Positions 44,023-52,629 of a stretch of DNA of 64,000 nucleotides are shown one piece after another. Origin of the DNA: Paenibacillus arenosi (lineage in GTDB: Bacteria > Bacillota > Bacilli > Paenibacillales > Paenibacillaceae); the NCBI RefSeq assembly GCF_014841135.1, contig NZ_JACYTN010000002.1, forward strand, positions 62,001 to 126,000. Direction: 5' to 3'. Below the pieces are notes generated by a model. It saw nothing but the letters and a program-made list of their open reading frames with translations. It ran no database searches and was not told where the DNA came from. The translations under genes were made by a program, and so were the position numbers. How positions within the stretch are numbered: the stretch's first letter is position 1; every line of letters begins with the position of its first letter.

Positions 44023-44047
44023 GGACCCTATATAATGTATACCTCCT
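44023..44047 (-). promoter_or_regulatory. Conserved leader block of metallophore operon 2
   Basis: The same AGGAGG-N4-CATT-N-TA-N-AGGGT pattern as at 34294-34317, 68 bases before the cntA start. Confidence 0.45.
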
Positions 44048-44167
44048 CTCTCTTTATACCAATGCGTGCTATTTGATTAGTCTCACCTCCAATTCAACAA
44101 CCAATCGACAAGGTTTCTTACTTATCGTGCAATACATACACATTACTTGTCTTTTCCTTTCATATGT

Positions 44168-44196
44168 ATTATCGACTAACAATTAGTATATTCCAA
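44168..44196 (-). promoter_or_regulatory. Promoter of metallophore operon 2
   Basis: Minus-strand TTGGAA (44191-44196), 17-base spacer, GATAAT (44168-44173). No Zur box was found in the gap 43980-44375. Its other elements are the palindrome at 44196-44224 and a terminator at 44283-44313. Confidence 0.6.
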
Positions 44197-44224
44197 TAGC
44201 TAAAAAGGGCTACTTTTTAGCTAT
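44196..44224. promoter_or_regulatory. 12-bp-arm palindrome abutting the -35 of operon 2
   Basis: Arms atagctaaaaag (44196-44207) and ctttttagctat (44213-44224) are perfect complements around a five-base centre. The element touches the -35, centred about 49 bases before the expected start. That is a position typical of activators but also usable by repressors. It differs from the Zur box of operon 1. Confidence 0.6.
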
Positions 44225-44282
44225 CTAATAATCATAAAATGTGGACAAAGATTATATCATTAATGATCATTCATTCATAAAT

Positions 44283-44313
44283 AAAGCCGATTATCAGATA
44301 GATAATCGGCTTT
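44283..44313 (-). terminator. Terminator of the AraC gene
   Basis: Stem aaagccgattatc / gataatcggcttt, followed on the minus strand by tttatttat. Confidence 0.85.
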
Positions 44314-44375
44314 GTACCGTTGTTGACTAGCAAGCACATGCTGCTTAGGTCCACCTCCTTCTACACTTCACATTC

Positions 44376-45251
44376 TTAGTTCAAATGAATATTTTTGCTC
44401 TTGCGGTAAGCTGTTGGCGTCATATCCATTCTCGTTTGAAACACACGAATAAACGTCGGATAAGACTTAAAACCTGCTTCGTAACCAACCTCAGTTATTT
44501 TCATATCGGTTCCTATTAATAGATTGCAAGCGTGAGCAACACGAATACGCTCTAAGAAGGAATAATAATTTTCCCCGACCATCTGCTTAAAGGAAATACT
44601 AATATAAGAGACGCTGTAATTAAACTTTTTGGCAAGCATCTCTAGCGTGATGTCTTCTTTAAAGTTCTGATACACATAATGTATAACTTCCCACATTCCT
44701 TTGCGATGCGTCAGCTCGTGCGCCAACTTCTGTCTTAACCCTGCCTGCGTCTGGCGGAAGCGATCGAATATAATAAACAGCTGCATTAACTTAGCCAAAA
44801 ACATCATTCGGTTCCAAGGCTTCGTATCCAGCACTTCTTCATGCATTTCTTGAAGTAAAGCCAGTACTTGATTGCCTGTTGATTCATTTAATTTATAGGT
44901 TGTGTTCTCATCATCTTCCGCTTGCTTAAGCAAACTGTGCAAGGTCAGAAATGAATCCCCTTCTCCAAAAAATGCTTTTAATCCAATAGCTCCTACATAA
45001 AGAAATAATTCCTCATCTGGCTCGATTTCGATCTCATGTACTTGATGAGGGAACAATAGTGTAAAGGTACCCGGTATTAATTCCTTCTCAATTCCATTGA
45101 TTATTTCTTTTCCTTTGCCCTTGAACGTATAAGTGAACTCAATAAAATGATGGACATGAGCAGGAACTGGCTTGGTTAAATGATGAATTTTGAGAGTAAA
45201 AGGGAAATCTCCGTGAATTTCTTCGTCGCCATGTAAATTGTGCGGGATCAA
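44376..45251 (-). CDS. AraC-family transcription regulator with cupin sensor domain
   Basis: The 291-residue protein probably starts at TTG (45251). Its N-terminal half is a cupin barrel (HHFIEFTYTFKGKGKEIING; TFTLLFPHQVHEIE). The C-terminal 100 residues are a double AraC helix-turn-helix (TLEMLAKKFNYSVSYISISFKQMVGENYYSFLERIRVAHA; ITEVGYEAGFKSYPTFIRVFQ). Such proteins sense sugars and activate glycan-use genes. It is divergent from the GH92 gene, its most likely target. Confidence 0.92.
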   Translation of the reverse strand: MIPHNLHGDEEIHGDFPFTLKIHHLTKPVPAHVHHFIEFTYTFKGKGKEIINGIEKELIPGTFTLLFPHQVHEIEIEPDEELFLYVGAIGLKAFFGEGDSFLTLHSLLKQAEDDENTTYKLNESTGNQVLALLQEMHEEVLDTKPWNRMMFLAKLMQLFIIFDRFRQTQAGLRQKLAHELTHRKGMWEVIHYVYQNFKEDITLEMLAKKFNYSVSYISISFKQMVGENYYSFLERIRVAHACNLLIGTDMKITEVGYEAGFKSYPTFIRVFQTRMDMTPTAYRKSKNIHLN

Positions 45252-45468
45252 ACGATATCACTCTTTTCCGGATCTAAGATGTCAATGATTGCTTTCCATT
45301 TCATTTTATCATCAAAAATGATAGAAATAATAAAAATTTGATAGGTGAATCCATCAAATTCTCTCTACAATTATAGTAGTGCATTCGTTGCATTAGCAAA
45401 ATTACGATGCAGTGACAAACATCATTGCTGCTTAATTATAACATCCAACAAAAGGGAGCGACTATAAA

Positions 45469-47688
45469 ATGAGTTTACTTAAACATGTTAATCCTTTGCA
45501 AGGAACCGATTCCATTTACCCCTATTCTAACGGCAACACATTGCCGCTAACCTCCATGCCTTTCGGTATGAATGCATGGGCACCGCAAACAACAGAAGCT
45601 GGTGGCGGCTGGTGGTTTAGCCCCAATCACAATCGTTTGGAAGGCATTCGCCTTACCCATCAACCTAGCCCATGGATTGGTGATTACGGTCATATGGCAT
45701 TTATGCCGCAAACAGGGCCTCTAAAAGTATGGGCACCTGAACGGTCTTCTTCGTTCCGTAAACAAGATATGATCGTGAAGCCAGACTACTTCAACGTTCA
45801 CCTTCTTCGTTATCAGACGACGTTGGAATTGACGCCGACAACTCGCTGTTCCAGCATGCGTGTTACTTTCGGCCAAGCGGAACAGGCACGTCTTATCGTG
45901 TCCCCATTCCCAGGTGAATCCAACATGTCGATCGATGTGGAGAAACGCATGTTGACAGGCTATACAACGGCAAAAGCCGGCGGGACGCCAGAGAACTATC
46001 GCATGTACTTCGTGGCGACGTTTGATTGCCCTATTATTGCAGATGAGAGCGGATTGTCTGACCAAGATAATAAGCCAGTAGCTGCACTTACGTTGACAGG
46101 CGAACGTGTTGGCGCATATGTCGGACTTCAATTGCCAGACAATCGCATTGTGGAAGTTCGCATCAGTACTTCTTTCATTAGCGAGGAGCAAGCTGTCATC
46201 AACTTAGAGCGTGAAATCGGCAGCCGCAGCTTTGATGAAGTACGCGCTTTGGCAACGGAAGCTTGGGAAAAGCAGCTAGGTGTCATTGAAGTGGAAAGCG
46301 ACAATCAAGATAAGTTGGATACGTTCTATACTTGCTTGTACCGCACATCCTTGTATCCGCATACTACGCATGAATATGATGCACATGGTAATCAAATACA
46401 TTATAGCCCGTACAATGGCATGATTGAAACAGGTCCAATGTTCGCCGACATCGGCTTCTGGGATACATATCGCACATCATTCCCACTATACAACTTGCTC
46501 TACCCTTCCTTTATGAACGAAATGATGCAGGGTTGGGTAAACGCTTACAAAGAAGGCGGATGGATGCCAAAATGGTCTTCCCCGGGTGAACGCAGCATGA
46601 TGCCGGGCACATTAATCGACGTAAGCTTTGCAGATTCCGTTGCGAAGGGAGTCACTGGCTTTGATGTTGAAAAAGCCTTTGAAGGCTTGCTGAAACATGC
46701 TATGACTGCTGCTGCAGATAATCGCTATGGCCGCAAAGGTACAGCGGAGTATGTGAAATACGGCTATCTTCCGGCAGATGTTCATACACATGAAAGTGTG
46801 TGCAGCACATTGGACTATGCATACGGTGACTTCTGTATTGGGCAAATCGCGAAATATCTTGGTCGTGACGAAGAATACGCGCAGCTTATGGAGCGTGCAG
46901 AGAACTATAAGAAGCTGTACGATCCATCGGTTGGCTTTATGCGCGGACGCTTGCAAGATGGCAGTTGGCTACCGCATTTCGATGCCACAGAATGGGGCGG
47001 TGCGTATTGTGAAGGCGGCGCATGGCAAAGTTCTTGGGCGGTTCAGCATGATTTGCTCGGCCTATCCGATATTATCGGTGGACGTGAGAGCTTCAAACAG
47101 CGTATAGACGAACTATTTGCAGCAGCTCCTGAATTCAAAGTCGGATCGTACGGCTTCGAAATTCATGAAATGTCGGAAATGGCCGCTGTAGATTTCGGTC
47201 AATTCGCCATTAGCAATCAACCGAGCTTCCATATCCCTTACATTTATACAGCATTAGGCTACCCTGCCCTTACACAATACTGGGTTCGCAAAACGATGGA
47301 TGAATTGTTCAGCTCTCGTCCAGACGGTCTTCCTGGGGATGAAGACAACGGCAGCTTAACGGGCTGGTATGTATTTGGAGCAATGGGCTTGTACCCACTC
47401 AGCCCTGGCGTTCCTGAATATGTCATCGGTACACCATTGTTTAAGAAGATGACGTTGAACTTAGAGAACGGCAAACAGCTTATCATTCATGCAGACAACC
47501 ATTCGGATGCTGCCAACTATGTTGCAGGCGTTGAAATGAATGGAGAAGTCGTATCCAACCTATACGTAAGCCATGAGCTAGTGAAAAATGGCGGCGAATT
47601 GCGCTTCAATATGACAGAAACAGCTCCAACTGTTAGCTACGACGAATCCGCGTTGCCTTACGCAATGTCCCGTCCGCGTTCGTATTAA
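45469..47688 (+). CDS. GH92-family alpha-mannosidase
   Basis: The 739-residue protein matches glycoside hydrolase family 92 from end to end: VNPLQGTDS at the N-terminus, GGGWWFSPNHNRLEGIRLTHQPSPWIGDYG, FADIGFWDTYRTSFPLYNLLYP, and GWYVFGAMGLYPLSPGVPEYVIGTPLF near the C-terminus. GH92 enzymes are Ca2+-dependent exo-alpha-mannosidases acting on alpha-1,2-, 1,3- or 1,6-linked mannose. There is no signal peptide, so it acts in the cytoplasm on imported manno-oligosaccharides. GGGAGCG precedes the ATG. It is divergent from the AraC regulator. Confidence 0.95.
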   Translation: MSLLKHVNPLQGTDSIYPYSNGNTLPLTSMPFGMNAWAPQTTEAGGGWWFSPNHNRLEGIRLTHQPSPWIGDYGHMAFMPQTGPLKVWAPERSSSFRKQDMIVKPDYFNVHLLRYQTTLELTPTTRCSSMRVTFGQAEQARLIVSPFPGESNMSIDVEKRMLTGYTTAKAGGTPENYRMYFVATFDCPIIADESGLSDQDNKPVAALTLTGERVGAYVGLQLPDNRIVEVRISTSFISEEQAVINLEREIGSRSFDEVRALATEAWEKQLGVIEVESDNQDKLDTFYTCLYRTSLYPHTTHEYDAHGNQIHYSPYNGMIETGPMFADIGFWDTYRTSFPLYNLLYPSFMNEMMQGWVNAYKEGGWMPKWSSPGERSMMPGTLIDVSFADSVAKGVTGFDVEKAFEGLLKHAMTAAADNRYGRKGTAEYVKYGYLPADVHTHESVCSTLDYAYGDFCIGQIAKYLGRDEEYAQLMERAENYKKLYDPSVGFMRGRLQDGSWLPHFDATEWGGAYCEGGAWQSSWAVQHDLLGLSDIIGGRESFKQRIDELFAAAPEFKVGSYGFEIHEMSEMAAVDFGQFAISNQPSFHIPYIYTALGYPALTQYWVRKTMDELFSSRPDGLPGDEDNGSLTGWYVFGAMGLYPLSPGVPEYVIGTPLFKKMTLNLENGKQLIIHADNHSDAANYVAGVEMNGEVVSNLYVSHELVKNGGELRFNMTETAPTVSYDESALPYAMSRPRSY

Positions 47689-47702
47689 TCTTATAAAAAT
47701 AA

Positions 47703-47733
47703 TGAGCCCTTGTCGATATGACAAGGGCTTTAT
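47703..47733 (+). terminator. Terminator of the GH92 gene
   Basis: Stem agcccttgtc / gacaagggct followed by a short T-rich stretch. Confidence 0.8.
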
Positions 47734-47747
47734 CATCACTATAAAAG

Positions 47748-47797
47748 AAAAAAGACTGCCTCAGAAGTAGCACCTTCTACTTCAGAAACAGCCTCAT
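47748..47797 (-). terminator. Terminator of the orphan binding-protein gene
   Basis: Minus-strand stem gaggctgtttctgaagtaga / tctacttctgaggcagtc (imperfect), followed by six T. Confidence 0.8.
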
Positions 47798-47850
47798 CTC
47801 TCACTCGCTACTATTTCAACGGTTAGATCCAAGCCCTAATTTGGATTGGA

Positions 47851-49335
47851 TTAATGCCCTGGCCCCTCTACACCATACTTGCCTTCATCCATAATAGGCA
47901 CACCATTTTTAATTTTTTGCAGCATTTCATTCCCCTTGGTTTCCCACTCTGACAACGCGCTTTGTGTTGACTTCTTGCCAGCAATCACTTCAAGGAATTT
48001 TTCATCACCTAAGTTATTAACATGGTATAAGTCCTGTTTATTTTTATACAAATCACTTAATTTTTGCTCTGCTGGCATAATAAATTTCCCACTAAAGAAC
48101 GCGCCGATATTGAAATTCTCTCCTGTGGCCGGCTTGAGATGAGATTTTCGTGTTACCATATCATAGCCGCTGCTGCGACTGCGAACTTTCGCCCAATTGT
48201 CTCCATTCACATAGCGGACGAAGTCCCAAGCATCTCCTGCATTCGTAGCTTTAGCATTAATGGCAAAAATGTCTTTTAGATGGACTAACCCGGTTACTTG
48301 AGGTGCCTCAGCATGAAATGGAATCGTCACAACATCCCATTCGAATGGCTTGAAGTTCTTGATTTTACTTGGGTTTTGCATAGCCGGAATCGTTTCACTG
48401 TTAATATAGTTCAAATCTGAAACTGTCATTGCCAATCTTCCAGACATAAACAAATCATACGCGAACGGGCCTTCATTGATCTGCGCGTTATCCGAATTCC
48501 ATATTTCTTGCCCTGGTACAATTTTATTTTTGAATAGCTTCGACATGTTATCCCACACTTGTAACCACTTATCTGAGTTTACTAGCATTTTCTCTGCTTT
48601 ACTATCAAATACTTGTAGTTGAAGCGGGTTAATGTACGCATTTTTAATAGTATGATAATTGCTACCATAAGTATTGAAAGAAAATCCGTATTTACGATCT
48701 GCTCCCTCACCTTTACTTACGCGCGCTGCTAATGTAAACACTTCGTCCCAAGTCATACCATCCTTAGGAAATTCTACACCCGCATCTTGGAACAGCTTCT
48801 TATTGTAGAGTATTGCGCTGGAACTGAACGTAGGTGCCAAGCCGTATACATTTCCATCTCCTAGCTCTTTGATAGCATCATAGACTACAGGTACGATATC
48901 AGATGTGTCGAATTTGTCCTGCACGATCCGTTCATCCAGCTTCGCTAGTTTTCCATCTGCAGCAAGCTGTCGGAAGCCGTTAGTATCAGTAATGACAACA
49001 TCAACGGCATTAGCACCTTCTACTAGTTTATTCCAAGCTACTTTAACATCTGGTGCTTTTTTCTTAGGATCATACTGCTCAAATCTTTGCTCCACATGGT
49101 TTATAATAGGAACGAGCTCAATACGTACATTCGGATTAGCCATTTCAAACGCATCAATATATTGCTGCCTAATCATAATATCATTTGCAAAGTCCGATTG
49201 AAAACCGATACGCAAAATCCGTTCTTGCCCTGGTGGCACTACTTCCTCTTTTTTCGTACATGCTGCTAGCAGCGGTACGATCAGGGTCAATGTTAATGTC
49301 AACATTAACATGTTACGTCTCCATCCTTGTTTCAT
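47851..49335 (-). CDS. Extracellular solute-binding lipoprotein (orphan)
   Basis: The 494-residue protein has a lipoprotein signal ending LLAAC and a family 1 sugar-type binding fold (RILRIGFQSDFANDIMIRQQYIDAFE; YGLAPTFSSSAILYNKKLFQDAGVEFPKDGMTWDEVF). GAGGAGG precedes the ATG. No permease or ATPase genes are adjacent and strong terminators flank it. It either serves permeases encoded elsewhere or acts as a sensor partner. The GH92 gene next to it may hint at a mannose-glycan ligand. Confidence 0.9.
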   Translation of the reverse strand: MKQGWRRNMLMLTLTLTLIVPLLAACTKKEEVVPPGQERILRIGFQSDFANDIMIRQQYIDAFEMANPNVRIELVPIINHVEQRFEQYDPKKKAPDVKVAWNKLVEGANAVDVVITDTNGFRQLAADGKLAKLDERIVQDKFDTSDIVPVVYDAIKELGDGNVYGLAPTFSSSAILYNKKLFQDAGVEFPKDGMTWDEVFTLAARVSKGEGADRKYGFSFNTYGSNYHTIKNAYINPLQLQVFDSKAEKMLVNSDKWLQVWDNMSKLFKNKIVPGQEIWNSDNAQINEGPFAYDLFMSGRLAMTVSDLNYINSETIPAMQNPSKIKNFKPFEWDVVTIPFHAEAPQVTGLVHLKDIFAINAKATNAGDAWDFVRYVNGDNWAKVRSRSSGYDMVTRKSHLKPATGENFNIGAFFSGKFIMPAEQKLSDLYKNKQDLYHVNNLGDEKFLEVIAGKKSTQSALSEWETKGNEMLQKIKNGVPIMDEGKYGVEGPGH

Positions 49336-49470
49336 CTTCTTTCACTCCTCCTCAATCTTCCTTAAACTGTATATTGCTTCATCGCATTTTTGATCGGTGA
49401 CTGGTATGTTTTGCCTTCTCGATTAACTACTTTACCAAGGAATTCCTTTTTATTGGTTACATAAAAATAA

Positions 49471-49519
49471 AAAATAAGAGTGTCTTTTGTCATATTTATG
49501 ACGTAGTGACACTCTTATT
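49471..49519 (-). terminator. Terminator of the 2-hydroxyacid dehydrogenase gene
   Basis: Stem ataagagtgtc / gacactcttat with a T-run on the minus strand. Confidence 0.85.
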
Positions 49520-49558
49520 ACATGCGGTATTATGTTATTGAAGTTGTATTTGATTACC

Positions 49559-50509
49559 TTAATAACCTGCTTCTAAGTTAACTTCATTTATAAGTGACTC
49601 TCCTGACATATAACGACTCACATTGTCTATAAAAATAGCTGTGCAGCGATCATTGTAGCGACTTGATATCGCAGACACATGTGGAGTAATAGTACAGTTA
49701 TCCAACTGCCACAATGGCGAGTCTTTGGGTAATGGCTCCACATGGAATACGTCTAAATACGCACGCTTGAACTGCTTTTGTTGCAAGGCATGTATAAGAT
49801 CTTGTTCTACGACAAGGTCTCCCCTGCCTAGATTCAAGAGCACCGCTTCTTGTTTGAGCTGTCGCAGCTTAGCAGCATTCAACCAATTGTCGGTTTCACG
49901 AGTAGATGGAGCAATAAGAATCATATAATCCGCTTCATGTAAAGGAAGTTCTTCCGCATCAAATCGATAAATGCGATCAAAGTGCTCCCTTTGTTTTCCT
50001 GAGCGATTAATACCCACTGTCTTCATTCCAAACACCTTGCATCGTGCCGCTATCTCTTGTCCGATAGCTCCGGTACCGAACAAGCAGACTGTCTTTCCTT
50101 CCAATTCTTCAAAACGAATCTTGTTGTTCCATTCATTGCGCTGCTGCTGCTCGTGAAGCGTTATAAGCTGTTTGGCTTCTTGCAGCATAAGCCCAAATGC
50201 AAACTCGGCCATCGGCACTTTATGAGCACCGCGAGCATTAGTCACCGTAATATTTCGATTGGCTATCGTCGTTAACGGTAGCGCATCTACGCCAGAACTA
50301 AATACTTGAATCCATGTTAAGTTTGGCATTTTGCTCAACATCTCTTCTGATAGGCCAGTAGAATAGCTAATAAGTACTCCCGTCATTTGCAACTGCTCAT
50401 CGTCAACATCCAGCAACGAGCGGCAGGTATGAATGTTGATGTGTGGGTAACGAGATACCAACACCTCTATTTGCTCTTCTTTTAAACGAATGGTCGTAAG
50501 TATATTCAT
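49559..50509 (-). CDS. D-2-hydroxyacid dehydrogenase family protein
   Basis: I choose the ATG at 50509 (MNILTTIRLKEEQ), with AAAGGAG eight bases upstream. The product is about 316 residues. It has the NAD-binding motif LFGTGAIGQEIA (about residues 135-150) and the catalytic Arg (LNLGRGDLV), Glu (VEPLP) and His (ITPHVSA) of the family. The family interconverts 2-oxo acids and D-2-hydroxy acids (glyoxylate/hydroxypyruvate-reductase-like branch). It appears monocistronic. The substrate is not determinable. Confidence 0.9.
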   Translation of the reverse strand: MNILTTIRLKEEQIEVLVSRYPHINIHTCRSLLDVDDEQLQMTGVLISYSTGLSEEMLSKMPNLTWIQVFSSGVDALPLTTIANRNITVTNARGAHKVPMAEFAFGLMLQEAKQLITLHEQQQRNEWNNKIRFEELEGKTVCLFGTGAIGQEIAARCKVFGMKTVGINRSGKQREHFDRIYRFDAEELPLHEADYMILIAPSTRETDNWLNAAKLRQLKQEAVLLNLGRGDLVVEQDLIHALQQKQFKRAYLDVFHVEPLPKDSPLWQLDNCTITPHVSAISSRYNDRCTAIFIDNVSRYMSGESLINEVNLEAGY

Positions 50510-50646
50510 CGTTCGTTCTCCTTTCGCAGTCAACCTGGAGCTATATCTTTCAGCGTATCATATCAAGTAGAGTAAGTGATAGCTCATCTCTTTATAAATC
50601 TGTACATCATTTCTACAACAACAAAACACGCATGCGTACGTCCCTA

Positions 50647-51087
50647 TTATCGGACATGTGCATGCGTGTTGGTTGTGCTGGATTGCTTGGTTATTCTTTT
50701 AAAACAAATACGAGCGAGCGCCCAGTATAAGACCCCTCCACTCATGTAGGCGATAACATCCCATGGATCTGTAACACCCTGATGGTATAATGGCGTTACG
50801 TATTCCCAGAACAAGCCTACCACAAGTGTAAAGCTTAGAATTCGCCAAACACTGTACAAATTCAGGCGAGCCTGCCCACCTATAGCACTTGCCAAATTCG
50901 TAAATGCAACGATAAGGATACCACCGATCACATCATTAAAATGACTATGCAAGAAATAAACATTCCAGCTTGGCTTCATAACTTGATTATTAACGATATA
51001 TAATAAGATGGCTATTGTCCCAATACCAACATTTATTCGAATGACATGATTATAATAGCGAGAATGACGGCTCCGACCACGCCCCAA
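50647..51087 (-). CDS. Integral membrane protein, VanZ-like pattern
   Basis: I choose the TTG at 51087, with GGAGGAGG nine bases upstream; the frame is open to 51147, but the extra residues are encoded within the upstream zinc-ribbon gene. The product of about 146 residues has four membrane segments, with a motif VGLFWEYVTPLYHQGVTDPWDVIAYMSGGVLYW. This resembles the C-terminal part of VanZ-like or DUF2809-like small membrane proteins. Function unknown. The start lies inside the zinc-ribbon gene (55-base overlap), so translation is probably coupled. Confidence 0.65.
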   Translation of the reverse strand: MGRGRSRHSRYYNHVIRINVGIGTIAILLYIVNNQVMKPSWNVYFLHSHFNDVIGGILIVAFTNLASAIGGQARLNLYSVWRILSFTLVVGLFWEYVTPLYHQGVTDPWDVIAYMSGGVLYWALARICFKRITKQSSTTNTHAHVR

Positions 51088-51203
51088 AAAGTAATTCCTC
51101 CTCCATTTGTTGTTTTTGCTCGTAAAGGTTGACCGCAGCTCGGGCAAGATTCTGCCTGACTCGATACTCTATGATCACATGCTGGACATTGTGTGAGGTA
51201 CAT
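51033..51203 (-). CDS. 56-aa zinc-ribbon membrane protein
   Basis: A 56-codon gene starts at the ATG at 51203, with AAGGAG seven bases upstream. The N-terminus has a zinc-ribbon of four Cys in two pairs (CPACDHRVSSQAESCPSCG). A short linker with three Gly codons follows, then one membrane helix (FWGVVGAVILAIIIM). The layout is that of the small zinc-ribbon-TM proteins common in Bacillota, whose roles are mostly unknown. The Gly-Gly-Gly codons (GGAGGAGGA) double as the ribosome-binding site of the overlapping downstream gene. Confidence 0.8.
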   Translation of the reverse strand: MYLTQCPACDHRVSSQAESCPSCGQPLRAKTTNGGGITFWGVVGAVILAIIIMSFE

Positions 51204-51333
51204 TTCGTCACTCCTTGTGTATATTTATGATGTATTATCCTATATTCTAGGACGCAAATATTATACCATCCCCCTTACTTTCACACCATAATTCAGGCTA
51301 TCTATCTCCTTTAACTTGAGAAGATAAAATAAA

Positions 51334-51378
51334 AAAGCATCCAGCCAGCCTATTTCAGGCTGAATGAACGCTTTGCTT
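51334..51378 (-). terminator. Terminator of the AI-2E-type gene
   Basis: Imperfect minus-strand hairpin (aaagcgttcattcagcctg with caggctgg..atgctttt) followed by six T. Confidence 0.7.
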
Positions 51379-51390
51379 TAATCACGGCAA

Positions 51391-52500
51391 CTAGGGCTCT
51401 AACTTCGAGGCAATTTGACGATCGACATAGGAGTTAATGGAAGTAATAATAACAGCAATGGCTGGCACAGCTACGAACATGCCCATGATGCCGAATAATC
51501 CCCCTCCAACGAATACCGCCAAAATGATCCATAATGGGCCGACGCCTACTTTTCCGCCCATAATCTTCGGATTTATATAATAAGCGTCCATTTGTTGAAC
51601 AGCAAAGATGAACAACGTCGCCCACAGTGCCTTGGATGGATCCACCATCAACAATATAAAACCAGAAGCCAACATGCCAACGAAAGGACCAACATACGGA
51701 ATGATGTTAGTTATCATTACGATTAGAGCGATCAGCAATGCAAATGGCGTTCCCATCAAAAACAGACCGATAAATACAATCGTTCCTATGACTAATGCAT
51801 CCAGTATTAATCCGACAAAATATTGCGAGAACACGCGATCCACGCTTTTCGTATATTCAATAACACTTTTCGCGCGCTTATCACTCATGAAGCCGTGCAG
51901 AAGTTTCTGCGAACCAGCTGCAAACTTCTCCTTGTCTACGAGCAAATAGGCGGATACAATCAGCCCAATGACCAAGTTCAACAAGATGGAAGAGAACGAA
52001 ACAATCCCACTCACGAGCATATTCAGATTGCTCTGCACGATTTGTCCAATCTTAGTCGTTTTCGTTTGTAAATATGTCTCTACCTCTTTACCGATACCGG
52101 ACTGGATAAACCAATCGGTTTCAAACACATTAATCCGCATCCATTTCTCCATATCAATAAGAAACGTCGGCAACGCTTGAACTAAACTTGTAATGCTGCC
52201 AATCACAGTAGGAATAACAATGGTCAAACCAAGCACAATTGTTCCTAACACAACAGCGTATACAAGTAACATACTGTACATGCGTTGGAAACGAAGCTTA
52301 GCCAATACAGTACGTTCCAGCCAATTAATGAGTGGCCTTAGCAAGTAGGCAATAAAAAACGCGATAAAGAATGGCGTGAGCAGTGAAAGTATCGTTTGAA
52401 ACCATGCCCACATATGCTCCGCGTTATCAATCACCTTATATAACAAAAGAAAAATGATAAACAGCCCGATATAATACAATGTCTTACGATCTTTAAACAT
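51391..52500 (-). CDS. AI-2E family transporter (YtvI/PerM-like)
   Basis: I choose the ATG at 52500 (MFKDRKTLYYIG), with GAGGAG nine bases upstream; the frame continues to 52614. The product of about 369 residues has around eight membrane segments with the family pattern LTPFFIAFFIAYLLRPLINWLER, PYVGPFVGMLASGFILL and GPLWIILAVFVGGGLFGIMGMFVAVPAIAVI. Members export signalling molecules or act as Na+/H+ antiporters, so the AI-2E name does not prove a quorum-sensing role. It follows the amidohydrolase gene but may be transcribed alone. Confidence 0.9.
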   Translation of the reverse strand: MFKDRKTLYYIGLFIIFLLLYKVIDNAEHMWAWFQTILSLLTPFFIAFFIAYLLRPLINWLERTVLAKLRFQRMYSMLLVYAVVLGTIVLGLTIVIPTVIGSITSLVQALPTFLIDMEKWMRINVFETDWFIQSGIGKEVETYLQTKTTKIGQIVQSNLNMLVSGIVSFSSILLNLVIGLIVSAYLLVDKEKFAAGSQKLLHGFMSDKRAKSVIEYTKSVDRVFSQYFVGLILDALVIGTIVFIGLFLMGTPFALLIALIVMITNIIPYVGPFVGMLASGFILLMVDPSKALWATLFIFAVQQMDAYYINPKIMGGKVGVGPLWIILAVFVGGGLFGIMGMFVAVPAIAVIITSINSYVDRQIASKLEP

Positions 52501-52629
52501 GATGACATGCTCCTCATTCCTGATGTTCGGTCCTTTGATACGGATGATCATAAGACTTCTCCTATTTAATCTACCTAATTTTACAGCCAAATGCAAAAGG
52601 AGGAGCTTGCTCATCGACAGCTGTTCATT

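Noticed and set aside
44200-44320. Fur or Zur box upstream of metallophore operon 2 (AATGATCATT-like stretches).
   Set aside because: The AT-rich pieces do not fit the 7-1-7 pattern or the TCGTAAT-N-ATTACGA core.
45252-45468. CcpA (cre) site in the AraC-GH92 gap.
   Set aside because: No match close enough to the cre consensus on either strand.
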